Shown: positions 53,108 to 63,793, counted from the first letter of the stretch. The stretch is 64,000 nt of DNA from Pseudoalteromonas undina (GCF_000238275.3 NZ_AHCF03000003.1:1178001-1242000); one strand, 5' to 3'. Notes: generated by a model not told the origin, from the letters alone. Made by a program: numbers and translations.

Positions 53108-55354
53108 TTAAAGCAACCATTTACGTCTGTGTGGATGAGTCTTGGGTTTGTTATCGGTGTCGTTATTACCGTATTTTATTATCAAACCCTTGAGTTTACA
53201 GTTATCACAATTTCAATCCTTATTGTGAGCACGTATTTTAAGCCGTTTTTAACTGTATTGTTAGGCTTTATTTGCGGTATTTGCTGTGTAGCCGCACATT
53301 TTATCTTGTTTTATTCATTTGAGTTACCTGAACAGCACAAAAAATATGCTTATTCTGTCGGTGTGGTGGTCGAAGAGGTTATCTCTGCTACGCCTCCCCA
53401 ATATATAAAAGCTAAAATAACCCATTTAGAAGATAGTGAATATAGTCACTTTAGGGCACCTTATGCCTTATTAAGTATCAATTTTGCACAACCAATTAAA
53501 TCTGGTGATACTTTTAATGCCCAAGTGAGACTGAATAATTATAGAACTATTAAAAATTTTACTGTTTTTGATAATCAGCTTTATGCTTTTACACAAAAGA
53601 TAGCCTTTAAAGGTACAGTGCTCAATAAACAGCTTAATATTAAAAGCCCTCAAAAAAATAATACCGTGTCAGCTTATAGAGCCTATGTAAAAAAGCAGGT
53701 AAATAATGCTGAGATTAAATGGCTATATTATACACTTTTAACCGGCGATAAGTCATTGATGACATTCGAGCAAAAGCGGTTAATGCAGAGTCTTGGGTTA
53801 AGTCACTTATTAGCCATTTCTGGGTTACATATCTCTTTAGTGTTTGGTTTTTGTTATTTTGTTACACGTTTTTGTCTTAAGTTGGTTAAACCTGAACTAA
53901 ATCAAGGCATAAATGTTTCTATTGTTTATAGCGCTGTCGGCTTTGTAGTGGCATTCATATATGTTTACTTGAGTGATTTTATCATCTCCGCAACCCGCGC
54001 TTTAATTATGTTGGGCTGTTATTTGTTGCTTTATTACTTGGCAAAGCAATCATTGAGATGGCGCAGTATTTTATATGCGTTGGTTATTATTTTAGCGGTT
54101 AATCCATTTAGTGTACTAAATCCAGGGCTTTACTTTTCGTTTTTAGCGGTATGTATTATTTTTATGGTTTTAAAGCAGTTTCCGCTTCGGGGTCACTCAC
54201 TACTGGCCAATATGCGAACATTATTTATTATTCAACTGGGATTATTTATTGGCTTATTACCCCTGTCATTATACTTTTTCAATGGCGTGAGTTTAGTGGG
54301 TTTAGTTTTAAATCTTGTGGCTATTCCCATTTTATCTTTTGTATTGATGCCTGCTTTATTTTTAAGCGTGTTGCTGGGGTTATTAACCGATTGGCATGCA
54401 TTTATTGTGTTATATGATTTTCCACTGACCAACTTGTATCAAATGTTGCAGGCAATACCTCAGCAGATACGTTGGCTTAATGTAGGACAGGTAAGTATAA
54501 CCACCGTGGTGCTGCTTTATAGTGTTGTACCCTTACTTTATTTTATTGAGCTTCGCTTACTAGCCTGCATTCCGATTTTGACTTTGCTTTTTAACTATTA
54601 CTTTACGCAAACCAGCCTTTGGCAGTTAAACGTATTTGATGTAGGCCACGGTTTAATGGTACTGATAGAAAAAGATAAACATGCGTTTATTTATGATTTT
54701 GGCCCGAGTTATTTTAATCGCTTTAGTCGTGTCACTAGTGTTTTACTACCCTATATTAATGCTCATAACCTAACAGTAACTAACTCGATTGTAAGCCATC
54801 AAGATAACGACCATGCAGGAGGCGTTGCGCACTTTAAAAAAGCCGGTTATGCATGGAGCTTTGATTATTTTCATCCAAGTGGTGTATATAAAGACTGCAT
54901 AGCGACAAAAATAGACTTTCAAGGCTTGAGTATTCAAACCTTTTCAAAAGATGAGTTTAATAACCGTAATGATAATTCCTGTGTTGTTAAAGTCTCAAGT
55001 GCAAACCATAGTGTGCTTCTCACTGGTGATATATCAAAGGCGAGGGAGTCTAAATTAATTAATAAAGAAGATGATTTACAAAGTACCGTTTTGTTAAGTC
55101 CTCATCACGGCAGTGATAGCTCTTCCAGTGTCGAGTTTATCGAGGCCGTAAACCCAACACTTGTGATTCATTCAAGTGCGTATCAAGGCCAGTGGCAATT
55201 TCCAAGTAAAGCGGTAGTTAAGCGTTACAATAAAATAAACGCCAAACAATATAGCACTGGTGATGTAGGACAAATTCGGGTTGATTTTTATGCTAAACAC
55301 TTAGAGCTGAGTACCGCAAGAGGGGCGGAAAGTTATTGGTTTATCAAAGATTGA
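53087..55354 (+). CDS. comEC: DNA internalization competence protein ComEC/Rec2
   Basis: A 755-residue inner-membrane channel that takes single-stranded DNA into the cell during natural transformation. It has an N-terminal DUF4131-type domain, a Competence domain with about seven helices (LMQSLGLSHLLAISGLHISLVFGF), and a C-terminal metallo-beta-lactamase-like domain with SHQDNDHAGG (570-579) and LLSPHHGSDSS. The start is taken as TTG at 53087 after an AGGTAA; the next ATG (53135) lacks a ribosome site. The pre-protein start is thus uncertain by 16 residues. Its gene stands upstream of msbA-lpxK, as in many gamma-proteobacteria. Confidence 0.93.
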   Translation: MDRFFSHLKQPFTSVWMSLGFVIGVVITVFYYQTLEFTVITISILIVSTYFKPFLTVLLGFICGICCVAAHFILFYSFELPEQHKKYAYSVGVVVEEVISATPPQYIKAKITHLEDSEYSHFRAPYALLSINFAQPIKSGDTFNAQVRLNNYRTIKNFTVFDNQLYAFTQKIAFKGTVLNKQLNIKSPQKNNTVSAYRAYVKKQVNNAEIKWLYYTLLTGDKSLMTFEQKRLMQSLGLSHLLAISGLHISLVFGFCYFVTRFCLKLVKPELNQGINVSIVYSAVGFVVAFIYVYLSDFIISATRALIMLGCYLLLYYLAKQSLRWRSILYALVIILAVNPFSVLNPGLYFSFLAVCIIFMVLKQFPLRGHSLLANMRTLFIIQLGLFIGLLPLSLYFFNGVSLVGLVLNLVAIPILSFVLMPALFLSVLLGLLTDWHAFIVLYDFPLTNLYQMLQAIPQQIRWLNVGQVSITTVVLLYSVVPLLYFIELRLLACIPILTLLFNYYFTQTSLWQLNVFDVGHGLMVLIEKDKHAFIYDFGPSYFNRFSRVTSVLLPYINAHNLTVTNSIVSHQDNDHAGGVAHFKKAGYAWSFDYFHPSGVYKDCIATKIDFQGLSIQTFSKDEFNNRNDNSCVVKVSSANHSVLLTGDISKARESKLINKEDDLQSTVLLSPHHGSDSSSSVEFIEAVNPTLVIHSSAYQGQWQFPSKAVVKRYNKINAKQYSTGDVGQIRVDFYAKHLELSTARGAESYWFIKD

Positions 55355-55414
55355 CGTTTTGTTTTGCTGTTGCTAAGGATACAATAGGGGCTGTTACTGG
55401 TTTTAGAGAGTGTT

Positions 55415-57160
55415 ATGGAACAAAGTACTACACAAATATATAAACGGCTTGTTTCTTACGTTGGCGCTTATAAGTCGATTGCCATCGTCGCGATTATAGG
55501 AATGATAGGTTATTCAGGTATGGATGCATTATTCATTCAACTGATGAAGCCGTTTATCGATGAAGGTTTAAACGAGCGTAACAGCCAGGTACTTACTTAT
55601 GCGCCATTTGTGGTTATTGCGCTGGTTATCGGGCGTGGCGTATTTAACTTTATGTCATCTTACTGTTTAAGCTATGTAGGCTCACAAGTCGTGAGGGCGC
55701 TGCGCCAAGAATTGTTTGAACACATTTTACATTTACCGGTGTCCTTTCACGATAAAAACTCAACCGGCGATTTGATTTCTAAAATTACCTTTGACACCGA
55801 GCAGGTTCAACAAGCAATCACCAAAGCACTGCTTATTGTTGTGCGTGAAGGCGCTTTTGTGGTGTTTTTACTCGCTGTGATGTTTTATACCAGTTGGCAG
55901 TTGTCGTTAATCTTTTTAGTTATTATCCCGCTTGTGGCTATAATAGTAGCTGTGGTGTCTAAACGCTTTCGTCATATCTCGAAAAATATTCAGTCAGCGA
56001 TGGGACAAGTTACCCGTAGTTCAGAGCAAATGCTCAGTGGTCACAAAGTGATCCATGGCTTTGGTGGGCAAACACAAGAAATTGATCAATTTTCTAAAAT
56101 TAATAATCATAACCGCCAACAACGTATCAAGATGGATGCGACTAAAGCGCTAAGTGTCTCTATTATTCAAATTTTGGCTGCTAGTGCTATGGCTGTTATT
56201 TTATGGGTTGTGTCGATGCCCTCTATGATAGACAGCATTAGCTCTGGGGACTTTGTCGTACTCATCTCATCGATGATGATGCTACTGCGCCCATTAAAGC
56301 AACTTGCCAATGTAAACAGTGACTTACAGCGAGGTATTTCAGCTGCTCAGAGTGTTTTTTTAGTGTTAGATGAAGAAATTGAAAAAGACACGGGTACCTT
56401 TTCGGTTGATAAGGTAAAAGGGCATATTGAGGTGAAAAATGTGACCTTTAAATACCCAACCAAGGATGAAGCCGTGCTTAACGATTTATCACTGAACATA
56501 AAAGCCGGTGAGAGTATTGCCCTTGTTGGCCGCTCTGGCTCGGGTAAATCGACTATTTCTAACTTGTTACCCCGATATTATGACTTAGAAGCGCCAAGCG
56601 AAATTTTACTCGATGGCATTGCTCTTAATGAATATAAGCTTACTGATCTTCGCCGTCAATTTGCGTTAGTGTCGCAACAAGTGGTGCTATTTAATGACAC
56701 GATTGCCAATAATATTTGTTATGGTTTACAACGCGAAATCTCTATCGAAGAGCTTCATGACGTTGCAAAACAAGCCCATGTGTGGGAGTTTGTAAAAGAC
56801 TTACCTGAGCAACTTAACACTATGGTTGGCGAGAATGGGGTAATGCTTTCAGGCGGGCAACGTCAACGTATTGCGATTGCCCGTGCTATTTTAAAAGACG
56901 CGCCTATTTTAATTTTAGATGAAGCGACCTCGGCCTTGGATACTGAGTCTGAAAAGCTTATCCAACATGCTCTTGATATATTAATGAAAGATAAAACCTC
57001 CATTGTTATCGCTCATAGGCTATCGACTATTGAAAATAGTGACCGTATCTATGTGATTGATAACGGTAAAGTGATAGAAAGTGGTACGCATACTGAATTA
57101 CTGACTAACGATGGTACCTACTCAGCTCTTTGTAAAATGCAGTTTGGTGAGCAGGGGTGA
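55415..57160 (+). CDS. msbA: Lipid A export ATP-binding/permease protein MsbA
   Basis: A homodimeric ABC transporter that flips lipid A-core from the cytoplasmic to the periplasmic leaflet. The 581-residue protein has six N-terminal membrane helices (about 20-310) and the nucleotide-binding domain with Walker A GRSGSGKST (372-380), signature LSGGQRQRIAIARA and Walker B ILILDEATSALD. Length matches E. coli MsbA (582). It is followed by lpxK with a 4-bp GTGA overlap, so lipid A kinase and flippase are coupled. Confidence 0.97.
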   Translation: MEQSTTQIYKRLVSYVGAYKSIAIVAIIGMIGYSGMDALFIQLMKPFIDEGLNERNSQVLTYAPFVVIALVIGRGVFNFMSSYCLSYVGSQVVRALRQELFEHILHLPVSFHDKNSTGDLISKITFDTEQVQQAITKALLIVVREGAFVVFLLAVMFYTSWQLSLIFLVIIPLVAIIVAVVSKRFRHISKNIQSAMGQVTRSSEQMLSGHKVIHGFGGQTQEIDQFSKINNHNRQQRIKMDATKALSVSIIQILAASAMAVILWVVSMPSMIDSISSGDFVVLISSMMMLLRPLKQLANVNSDLQRGISAAQSVFLVLDEEIEKDTGTFSVDKVKGHIEVKNVTFKYPTKDEAVLNDLSLNIKAGESIALVGRSGSGKSTISNLLPRYYDLEAPSEILLDGIALNEYKLTDLRRQFALVSQQVVLFNDTIANNICYGLQREISIEELHDVAKQAHVWEFVKDLPEQLNTMVGENGVMLSGGQRQRIAIARAILKDAPILILDEATSALDTESEKLIQHALDILMKDKTSIVIAHRLSTIENSDRIYVIDNGKVIESGTHTELLTNDGTYSALCKMQFGEQG

Positions 57161-58137
57161 GTAAAATAGAGCAAAGCTGGTACAAACCTTTTAGCTTAAT
57201 TACCTTATTGTTATTACCACTGTCCGCTATTTTTGGCTGTGTTGCTCTAGTTCGCAAATACTGCTACGAAGTGGGTGTTTTTAAGCCATTTGTTAGTAAT
57301 ACTCCAGTAATTGTTGTTGGCAATATAAGTGTTGGCGGCAATGGTAAGACTCCATTTGTATTGTGGCTACATGATTACTTAACCGCTCAAGGCTTATCTG
57401 TTGGTTTAATTAGTCGCGGCTATGGTGGGCAAGCAGCCCATTACCCATTATTAGTAACTGCCAATACGACGACTTTAGAAGCAGGGGATGAGCCGGTACT
57501 TTTATTTAACCGTTTACAATGTCCGTTAGTTGTGGGGCCAAATAGACAGCAGAATATAGAAATGCTCAATCATCAGTTTCAGCTTGATGTAATTATTTCT
57601 GATGATGGCATGCAACACTACAAAATGGCACGCAGTATTGAATGTTGTATTGTTGATAGCGAAAGAAAATTTGGTAATGGTTTTTTAATGCCAGCAGGAC
57701 CACTTCGCGAAACGGTTTCTCGTTTAAACAGTGTTGATTTAGTCATTGAAAATGGTTCTGAACATGAATTTAGCTATCGCTTGCAGCCATCAATTATTAA
57801 ACGTGTTGCTGATAATACTGAGATAACAACGGCTATAGAAACAGCGCATGCTGTAAGTGCAATCGGTAACCCTCAGCGCTTTGAAGCATCATTAAAAGCA
57901 CAAGGTATAGCGTTGTTATCAACACATCATTTTCGCGACCATTATGCTTATACCGCCAATGACTTTGCTCAATTTGGTGAGGACTGTGTATTAATGACAG
58001 AAAAAGATGCGGTTAAGTGTCGTGACTTTGCCAAGCCAAATTGGTATTACTTGCCGGTTGACGCTCAACCAACTGCAGCAGTAATAAACACATTAAATTT
58101 ATTATTAAAAGAAAAAGGGATCCACCATGGCCTTTGA
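57157..58137 (+). CDS. lpxK: Tetraacyldisaccharide 4'-kinase LpxK
   Basis: Phosphorylates the 4' position of the tetraacyl disaccharide-1-phosphate to make lipid IVA at the inner membrane. The 326-residue protein has an N-terminal membrane anchor (about 12-32), a P-loop in [14 protein letters not shown] (54-67), and the blocks SRGYGG, GDEP and [13 protein letters not shown] typical of LpxK. The start is GTG at 57157, overlapping the msbA stop as GTGA. The ycaR gene begins before its stop codon (11-bp overlap). Confidence 0.97.
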   Translation: MSKIEQSWYKPFSLITLLLLPLSAIFGCVALVRKYCYEVGVFKPFVSNTPVIVVGNISVGGNGKTPFVLWLHDYLTAQGLSVGLISRGYGGQAAHYPLLVTANTTTLEAGDEPVLLFNRLQCPLVVGPNRQQNIEMLNHQFQLDVIISDDGMQHYKMARSIECCIVDSERKFGNGFLMPAGPLRETVSRLNSVDLVIENGSEHEFSYRLQPSIIKRVADNTEITTAIETAHAVSAIGNPQRFEASLKAQGIALLSTHHFRDHYAYTANDFAQFGEDCVLMTEKDAVKCRDFAKPNWYYLPVDAQPTAAVINTLNLLLKEKGIHHGL

Positions 58138-58324
58138 TACAAAATTACTCGAAATTATTGCTTGCCCTGTGTGTAAAGGTAAGTTGCGCTTTGATAAAGA
58201 AAACCAAGAGCTGATCAGCACAGCAGCAAAACTAGCTTACCCGGTACGTGATGATATTCCGGTACTACTTGAAAATGAAGCCCGTGAATTGACTCTTGAA
58301 GAGGTAGAAAAGTGGAATTCGTAG
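58127..58324 (+). CDS. ycaR: Trm112 family protein YcaR
   Basis: A 65-residue zinc-ribbon-like protein. [17 protein letters not shown] contains the CPxC pair, and [21 protein letters not shown] is the C-terminal family motif. YcaR proteins lie between lpxK and kdsB throughout gamma-proteobacteria; their role is not established, though eukaryotic Trm112 activates methyltransferases. It overlaps lpxK by 11 bp and kdsB by 13 bp. Only one CxxC pair is visible, as normal for bacterial members. Confidence 0.94.
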   Translation: MAFDTKLLEIIACPVCKGKLRFDKENQELISTAAKLAYPVRDDIPVLLENEARELTLEEVEKWNS

Positions 58325-59073
58325 TTGTTATCCCTGCGCGTTACGCTTCTACTCGTTTGCCAGGTAAACCACTCGCTGATATTTGTGGCAAACCAATGAT
58401 ACAGCATGTGTATGAAAAAGCCTGTTTGTCAGGAGCCAGCAAGGTGGTTATTGCTACCGACCATCAAAGAGTATTTGATGCTGCTAAACGTTTTACTAGT
58501 AATGTTTTGATGACGCGTGAAGATCACCAATCAGGCACAGAGCGCTTAGCCGAAGTAGTGGATTTACTTAATTTAGCCGATGACACTATCGTGGTAAATG
58601 TACAAGGTGATGAACCTTTGCTGTCGCCTGATAACGTATCACAAGTGGCAACATTATTAGCGCAATCAAGGGCACCAATGGCAACCTTAAGCGTTGCTAT
58701 TGAAGAGCGTGATGAAGTGTTTAATCCTAATGCGGTTAAAGTTGTCAGTGATATCAATAAAAATGCTTTGTACTTTTCAAGAGCGAGTATCCCATTTGAT
58801 AGAAGCGCCATGATGGCTGAGCAGCAACCACTTAATTTAGCGCCTTTTCAACGCCATGTGGGTATTTACGCGTATCGCGCAGGGTTTATAAAGCAATATA
58901 TTGAATTAAGTGTTTCGCCATTAGAACTTCTTGAGTCGTTAGAGCAGTTACGTGTGCTATACCATGGTTATGCAATTAAAATAGAACAAGCTTTAGTGAC
59001 CCCTCATGCAGGAGTAGATACACCAGAGGATTTAGCTAAAGTGGTTGCCCATATTCAAAGTAAAAGCGCGTGA
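58312..59073 (+). CDS. kdsB: CMP-Kdo synthetase (3-deoxy-manno-octulosonate cytidylyltransferase)
   Basis: Activates Kdo as CMP-Kdo for transfer to lipid A. The 253-residue enzyme carries [20 protein letters not shown] (nucleotide binding), [11 protein letters not shown] and [11 protein letters not shown], all typical of KdsB. The start is GTG at 58312, inside the end of ycaR, preceded by GAAGAGGT as ribosome site; no ATG gives the conserved N-terminus. Its stop overlaps the next gene as GTGA, so the lipid A/Kdo genes and the pseudouridine synthase form a tight operon from msbA on. Confidence 0.97.
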   Translation: MEFVVVIPARYASTRLPGKPLADICGKPMIQHVYEKACLSGASKVVIATDHQRVFDAAKRFTSNVLMTREDHQSGTERLAEVVDLLNLADDTIVVNVQGDEPLLSPDNVSQVATLLAQSRAPMATLSVAIEERDEVFNPNAVKVVSDINKNALYFSRASIPFDRSAMMAEQQPLNLAPFQRHVGIYAYRAGFIKQYIELSVSPLELLESLEQLRVLYHGYAIKIEQALVTPHAGVDTPEDLAKVVAHIQSKSA

Positions 59074-59750
59074 ATAAACCACAAACGCTTATATTAAAAG
59101 TGCAATATACGCATGATGATTTTTACATCATAAATAAACCGCATGGGCTTAATTTTCATTCTGAAGAAGGCCCCGGTTTTGTGGTACTAGCTGAGCAACA
59201 GTTAAACGAAAAATTATTTGCGGTACACCGTTTAGATAAAGCCACCTCTGGATTGATTATACTCGCGCGAAGCAAAGCGGCAGCAGCAGAATTTACGCAA
59301 TTATTTACTCAGCATGCGATTAATAAGTTTTATCTAGCGGTTAGTGATACCAAGCCTAAAAAAAAGCAAGGCTGGGTTAAAGGTGATATGGCTAAGTCTC
59401 GCCGCGGCACGTATAAATTATTAAACTCACAGAGTAACCCCGCTATTACACGTTTTTATTCGTTTAGCTTTAAAAGCGGTTTTAGAGCTTACCTATTAAA
59501 ACCCTATTCGGGAAAAACCCATCAGCTTAGGGTGGCATTAAAGAGTATAGGTGCCGCTATATTAGGCGATGCTAGTTATTCTGGGAGTGCCGCTGATCGC
59601 ACCTATTTGCATGCATTTGCGCTGGACTTTGAGTGGGCTGGGGAACAAATACAACACACTCTGTTGCCAGAGTGTGGAGTGGAATATGCGCAATTAATAA
59701 AACATCAAGATTTTGATTCTTGGCAAACGCCTTGGAAATTGGATTGGTAA
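59070..59750 (+). CDS. RluA-type pseudouridine synthase (TIGR01621 subgroup)
   Basis: A 226-residue pseudouridine synthase. The catalytic block is [18 protein letters not shown] with Asp56, and [28 protein letters not shown] is the second conserved motif. There is no S4 domain. Size and sequence suggest the TIGR01621 group; its RNA target is unknown. GTG start at 59070 overlaps the kdsB stop. tcdA begins at the base after its stop codon, so all are co-transcribed. Confidence 0.92.
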   Translation: MNKPQTLILKVQYTHDDFYIINKPHGLNFHSEEGPGFVVLAEQQLNEKLFAVHRLDKATSGLIILARSKAAAAEFTQLFTQHAINKFYLAVSDTKPKKKQGWVKGDMAKSRRGTYKLLNSQSNPAITRFYSFSFKSGFRAYLLKPYSGKTHQLRVALKSIGAAILGDASYSGSAADRTYLHAFALDFEWAGEQIQHTLLPECGVEYAQLIKHQDFDSWQTPWKLDW

Positions 59751-60548
59751 ATGAGTGAACAAGTAACTGATATCCGCTTTGGTGGTATTAAACGACTATA
59801 TGGTCAACAGCAATTTGAATGGTTACAACAGGCACATTTCTGTGTTGTTGGTATAGGTGGCGTTGGCAGCTGGACTGCAGAAGCATTAGCGCGCACCGGC
59901 GTGGGCAAAATTACTCTAATAGATTTAGATGATATATGCGCAACCAATGTTAATCGTCAAATTCATGCGTTAACAGGCACGATTGGGGAAGCAAAAGTGG
60001 ATGCCATGAAGGCGCGCTGCGAGCTTATCAATCCTGAGTGTATAGTTAATGTTATTGACGATTTTATAACACTAGAAAATATTCAGCAGCATATTCAAGG
60101 TTTTGATTATGTTATTGACTGCATTGATGCGGTAAAAGAAAAAGCGGCGTTAATCGCGCACTGTAAGCGTAATAAAATGCCTATAATTACCACAGGCGGT
60201 GCAGGTGGGCAAACCGATCCGAGTCAAATTACATTTGGAGATGTGGCAAAAACGACTCAAGATCCATTGCTTGCAAAGGTGCGCTATATTTTGCGTAAGC
60301 AGTATAATTTCAGCTCTAATCCAAAACGTAAATTTAATATTGACTGTGTGTATTCAACAGAGCAGCTTGTTTATCCCGGTAGTGATGGCAGTGTGTGCCA
60401 TGCGAAACAAAATGCAGATGGTAGTATGAATATGGATTGTAATAATGGCTTTGGTTCGGTGACGATGATCACCGGTAGTTTTGGTTTTTTTGTTGCCGCT
60501 AAAGCAGTAAGAAAATATTTAGATAAGCGTACACGCTTGAACATTTAA
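59751..60548 (+). CDS. tcdA: tRNA threonylcarbamoyladenosine dehydratase TcdA (CsdL)
   Basis: An E1-like ATP-dependent enzyme of 265 residues that cyclises t6A37 of tRNA to ct6A. The nucleotide-binding GIGGVGS (34-40), LIDLDDICATNVNRQIHA and DCIDAVKEKAALI are typical. It needs the CsdA-CsdE sulfur system in E. coli, and csdE and csdA lie just downstream on the other strand, keeping the functional neighbourhood. It starts directly after the pseudouridine synthase stop and ends at a bidirectional terminator. Confidence 0.95.
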   Translation: MSEQVTDIRFGGIKRLYGQQQFEWLQQAHFCVVGIGGVGSWTAEALARTGVGKITLIDLDDICATNVNRQIHALTGTIGEAKVDAMKARCELINPECIVNVIDDFITLENIQQHIQGFDYVIDCIDAVKEKAALIAHCKRNKMPIITTGGAGGQTDPSQITFGDVAKTTQDPLLAKVRYILRKQYNFSSNPKRKFNIDCVYSTEQLVYPGSDGSVCHAKQNADGSMNMDCNNGFGSVTMITGSFGFFVAAKAVRKYLDKRTRLNI

Positions 60549-60572
60549 TTACAGATTACACATCATATTGTT

Positions 60573-60596
60573 AAAAAAGCGCTTAACGCGCTTTTT
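60573..60596. terminator. Bidirectional terminator whose loop holds the csdE stop codon
   Basis: AAAAAGCGC (60574-60582), loop TTAAC, GCGCTTTTT (60588-60596). On the minus strand, the TAA stop of csdE (60583-60585) lies in the loop, so gene end and terminator coincide. Confidence 0.88.
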
Positions 60597-60999
60597 GTTT
60601 AGCTAAAGTTTGTATTTTTTCCACCATAGCTTTTATCCCATTGCCGCGAGAAGCGCTTAAGTGGCTAATTAAGCCGAGCTTTTCAAATTCTTCATAGGCA
60701 TTAACGCTTAATACCTCTTCAGGTGTCAAACCGTTATACAGCGCTAAAATTAACGCTAATAATCCTTTTACTATTCGCGTATCAGAATCACCAATTACAA
60801 CCAACGCATTCTCGGTTAGGTCAAATTCAACAAACATCCATACTTTACTTTCACAGCCTTGGACTAGCGCATCATCTGTTTTTAGTATATCGGCTAACGG
60901 CGGTAGTGTTTTGCCAAGTAACATAATTTCACGATACTTCTGTTGCCAGCTTGTACTGTGTTCAATTTTTTTACTTACCAGTTGGTATGTGAGTGTCAT
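60583..60999 (-). CDS. csdE: SufE-family sulfur acceptor CsdE
   Basis: A 138-residue SufE/CsdE protein that takes persulfide sulfur from the cysteine desulfurase CsdA. The active cysteine is Cys49 in LVQGCESKVW, and the C-terminal NGLTPEEVLSVNAYEEFEKLGLISHLSASRGNG is conserved in the family. It follows csdA after 12 bp, and tcdA is convergent, which favours CsdE over SufE. Its stop codon is in the loop of the terminator. Confidence 0.93.
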   Translation of the reverse strand: MTLTYQLVSKKIEHSTSWQQKYREIMLLGKTLPPLADILKTDDALVQGCESKVWMFVEFDLTENALVVIGDSDTRIVKGLLALILALYNGLTPEEVLSVNAYEEFEKLGLISHLSASRGNGIKAMVEKIQTLAKQKAR

Positions 61000-61011
61000 T
61001 ATTTATCCAAT

Positions 61012-62238
61012 TTAGTCTAATAAAGCGATGCATTCTTTGAGTGCAGTAATAAAATGGTCTACATCTTTGGTCGTATTATAAAATGCAAAACTTGCTCTTA
61101 GTGAGCCATTTAGTTGCAAATGAGTCATTAATGGCTGCGTACAATGATGACCACTTCGCACTGCAACACCATAGCCGTCAAGTAAAGTTGCCAGATCGTA
61201 CGGATGTTCATTTTTATAATTAAAGCACAATGTACCAATGTTCGATTTTAGGTCGCTATAGATGCAAATACCATCTATTTCCCTCAGTGCGTTTGCTGCA
61301 TAAATAAACACCTGCTGTTCATATTGCTTTAATGTTTGCTGATCAAGTGCCATTAAATACTCAAGCGCCGCACCAAAGCCTAAAACACCGGCTATATTTG
61401 GCGTCCCAGCTTCAAATTTAGCGGGAGCGTCACGATAAGTGCTTTGCGTTAGGGTCACTTTTTCAATCATTTCACCGCCTGTTTGGTAAGGCGATAATGC
61501 ATTAAGTGCGCTGTAGCGGCCATATAAACCGCCTAATCCAGTTGGCCCCAGCATTTTGTGAGCTGAAAACACGTAGAAATCACAATTAAGCTTGATTAAA
61601 TTAGGTCTTAAATGAAGGGCGCCTTGTGCGCCGTCGACTAAAGTTAACGCATCTACTGCCTTCGCAGCGCTTATCAGCGGAGTTAAATCGGTAATATTGC
61701 CCAGCGCATTAGAGGCGTGAGTAATTGCAAGAAGTGCAGGTTTGGTGTGTTTAATCACGTCACAGCACTGTTTGATATCAAAAGTGGCATTGTCATTAAG
61801 TGGCAACGCTTTTAACGTTGCACCAGTGTATGCCGCGAGTTCTTGCCACGGCACAATATTCGCGTGATGCTCGATTGGGCTAATTAAAATGGTGTCGTCT
61901 GTTGTTAATGTATTTCTTAGGCCATGTGCAACTAAGTTAATCGCCTCAGTAGCGCCTTTAGTCCAGACAATTTCATTACCGCTTACCTGAAAGTAATCAG
62001 CAACGCGTTGACGTACTTGCTCATAAGCCGCTGTAGCTTGCTCACTCAGCGTATGACGACCGCGGTGAACATTTGCATTCTGTGAGGTGTAAAACTGTGT
62101 GGTGACGTCAATCACACATTGTGGCTTTTGTGTTGTTGCAGCTGAGTCTAAATAAACCAAAGGATTGCCATTGATTGTCTGATTTAGAGTAGGGAAATCA
62201 TTACGGATTTTTTTAGGATCAAACGAGGACACAGACAT
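61012..62238 (-). CDS. csdA: Cysteine desulfurase CsdA
   Basis: A PLP enzyme of 408 residues (SufS/CsdA type II) that takes sulfur from cysteine. The PLP lysine is Lys228 in FVFSAHKMLGPTG, and the persulfide cysteine is Cys366 in VRSGHHCTQPLM. THASNALGNI and the N-terminal NPLVYLDSAATTQKP are family marks. There is no suf operon around it; the presence of csdE and tcdA supports CsdA rather than SufS, though SufS function cannot be excluded. The start ATG at 62238 has a weak ribosome site. Confidence 0.94.
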   Translation of the reverse strand: MSVSSFDPKKIRNDFPTLNQTINGNPLVYLDSAATTQKPQCVIDVTTQFYTSQNANVHRGRHTLSEQATAAYEQVRQRVADYFQVSGNEIVWTKGATEAINLVAHGLRNTLTTDDTILISPIEHHANIVPWQELAAYTGATLKALPLNDNATFDIKQCCDVIKHTKPALLAITHASNALGNITDLTPLISAAKAVDALTLVDGAQGALHLRPNLIKLNCDFYVFSAHKMLGPTGLGGLYGRYSALNALSPYQTGGEMIEKVTLTQSTYRDAPAKFEAGTPNIAGVLGFGAALEYLMALDQQTLKQYEQQVFIYAANALREIDGICIYSDLKSNIGTLCFNYKNEHPYDLATLLDGYGVAVRSGHHCTQPLMTHLQLNGSLRASFAFYNTTKDVDHFITALKECIALLD

Positions 62239-62307
62239 AGGCTCATAAAGTTAATAAATTCGGGCAGGAATTGTAATCTGTTTAAGATAATTCTCAAGTA
62301 GCATGTA

Positions 62308-62336
62308 ATAAAAAAGGCCGCAGAAGCGGCCTTTTA
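62308..62336 (-). terminator. Intrinsic terminator of gltA
   Basis: On the minus strand: AAAAGGCCGC, loop TTCT, GCGGCCTTTTTTT. It begins about 16 bp after the gltA stop codon. Confidence 0.92.
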
Positions 62337-62352
62337 AAACTAACTTTAAAGC

Positions 62353-63639
62353 TTAGCGCTTGTCTGTAGCTTTATAATCACGTGTTGTTTCACCTGTGTA
62401 AAGCTGACGTGGACGGCTGATCTTGTGACCAGGCTGAGAAAGCATCTCGTCCCAGTGTGAGATCCAACCTACAGTACGTGCCATTGCAAAAATTACAGTG
62501 AACATACTTGTAGGAATACCAATCGCTTTTAAGATAATACCTGAGTAGAAATCTACATTAGGGTAAAGTTTCTTCTCAACAAAGTACGGGTCTTCAAGTG
62601 CAATTTGCTCAAGTTTCATTGCAATATCAAGCAATGGATCTTGAATATTAAGCTCTGCTAAAACTTCATGACATGTTTGACGCATTACTGTTGCGCGTGG
62701 GTCGAAGTTTTTGTAAACACGGTGACCAAAGCCCATAAGACGGAAAGGGTCCGCTTTATCTTTTGCTTTTGCTACATATTCGTCGATGCGATCAACTGAA
62801 CCAATTTCTTCTAACATGTTTAAACATGCTTCGTTAGCGCCGCCGTGAGCAGGGCCCCAAAGTGATGCAATACCCGCAGCAATACATGCATAAGGGTTAG
62901 CACCAGAAGAACCAGCTAAACGAACAGTTGACGTTGAAGCATTCTGTTCGTGGTCAGCATGAAGCATAAAGATTTTATCCATTGCTTTAGCTGTTACTGG
63001 GTTCACTTTGTATTCTTCAGCAGGTACAGAGAACATCATGTGTAAGAAGTTTTCTGCATAGCTTAAATCATTGCGTGGATATACAAACGGTTGACCGATG
63101 TTTGTTTTGTATGCCATTGCCGCAATTGTTGGTAATTTAGCAACTAATTTAATAGCGCTTGTCTTACGTTGAACTGCATCAGTGATATCAAGATCTTCAT
63201 GGTAAAAAGAAGATAATGCACCAACCACACCACATAGCATTGCCATTGGGTGTGCATCAAAACGGAAACCTTGGAAGAAGTTTGCGATTTTTTCATCTAG
63301 CATTGTGCTACGAGTGATTTTTGTAGCAAAATCATCGTATTGCTCTTTAGTTGGTAACTCACCGTTTAATAGTAAGTAACATAACTCAACGTAGTTAGAG
63401 CTCTCTGCTAACTGCTCGATCGGGTAACCACGGTGTAATAAAACACCTTTACCACCATCGATGTAAGTGATGGTAGATTCACAAGAACCAGTCGACATGA
63501 AACCTGGGTCATAAGTAAAGTGACCATGTGAGCCGAGTGTACGTACATCAATTACATCTTGGCCAGCAGTACCTTGATAAATTGGAAGTTCGATTGGATC
63601 TAGCCCATCAATATGGACTGTGGCTTTCTTATCTGCCAT
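62353..63639 (-). CDS. gltA: Citrate synthase (type II)
   Basis: Condenses acetyl-CoA with oxaloacetate in the first TCA step. The 428-residue length matches E. coli GltA (427), the hexameric, NADH-sensitive type. Catalytic residues are in place: His265 in [11 protein letters not shown] and His306 in [14 protein letters not shown], plus the aspartate in NVDFYSG. The N-terminal domain (residues 1-45) typical of type II is present. AGGAGATA before the ATG gives a strong ribosome site. gltA is often divergent from sdhC, which would lie just beyond the right edge. Confidence 0.98.
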   Translation of the reverse strand: MADKKATVHIDGLDPIELPIYQGTAGQDVIDVRTLGSHGHFTYDPGFMSTGSCESTITYIDGGKGVLLHRGYPIEQLAESSNYVELCYLLLNGELPTKEQYDDFATKITRSTMLDEKIANFFQGFRFDAHPMAMLCGVVGALSSFYHEDLDITDAVQRKTSAIKLVAKLPTIAAMAYKTNIGQPFVYPRNDLSYAENFLHMMFSVPAEEYKVNPVTAKAMDKIFMLHADHEQNASTSTVRLAGSSGANPYACIAAGIASLWGPAHGGANEACLNMLEEIGSVDRIDEYVAKAKDKADPFRLMGFGHRVYKNFDPRATVMRQTCHEVLAELNIQDPLLDIAMKLEQIALEDPYFVEKKLYPNVDFYSGIILKAIGIPTSMFTVIFAMARTVGWISHWDEMLSQPGHKISRPRQLYTGETTRDYKATDKR

Positions 63640-63709
63640 CTATGTATCTCCTATTAAGATAACTATTCTGATTTTTATATTCTAAAATCTATTCTAAGCA
63701 CATCTTTAC

Positions 63710-63740
63710 ATTTTAACGTGAAAGAGGGGTATAAAGTCAA
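63710..63740 (-). promoter_or_regulatory. Candidate proximal gltA promoter
   Basis: Minus strand TTGACT (plus 63735-63740), 19-bp spacer, TAAAAT (plus 63710-63715). The spacer is long but the hexamers are good; it would give a leader of about 60 nt. Confidence 0.45.
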
Positions 63741-63793
63741 TTTTTATAAGTATTATGCACATATGTATAATAAATATTCGGTATAGATTGAAT

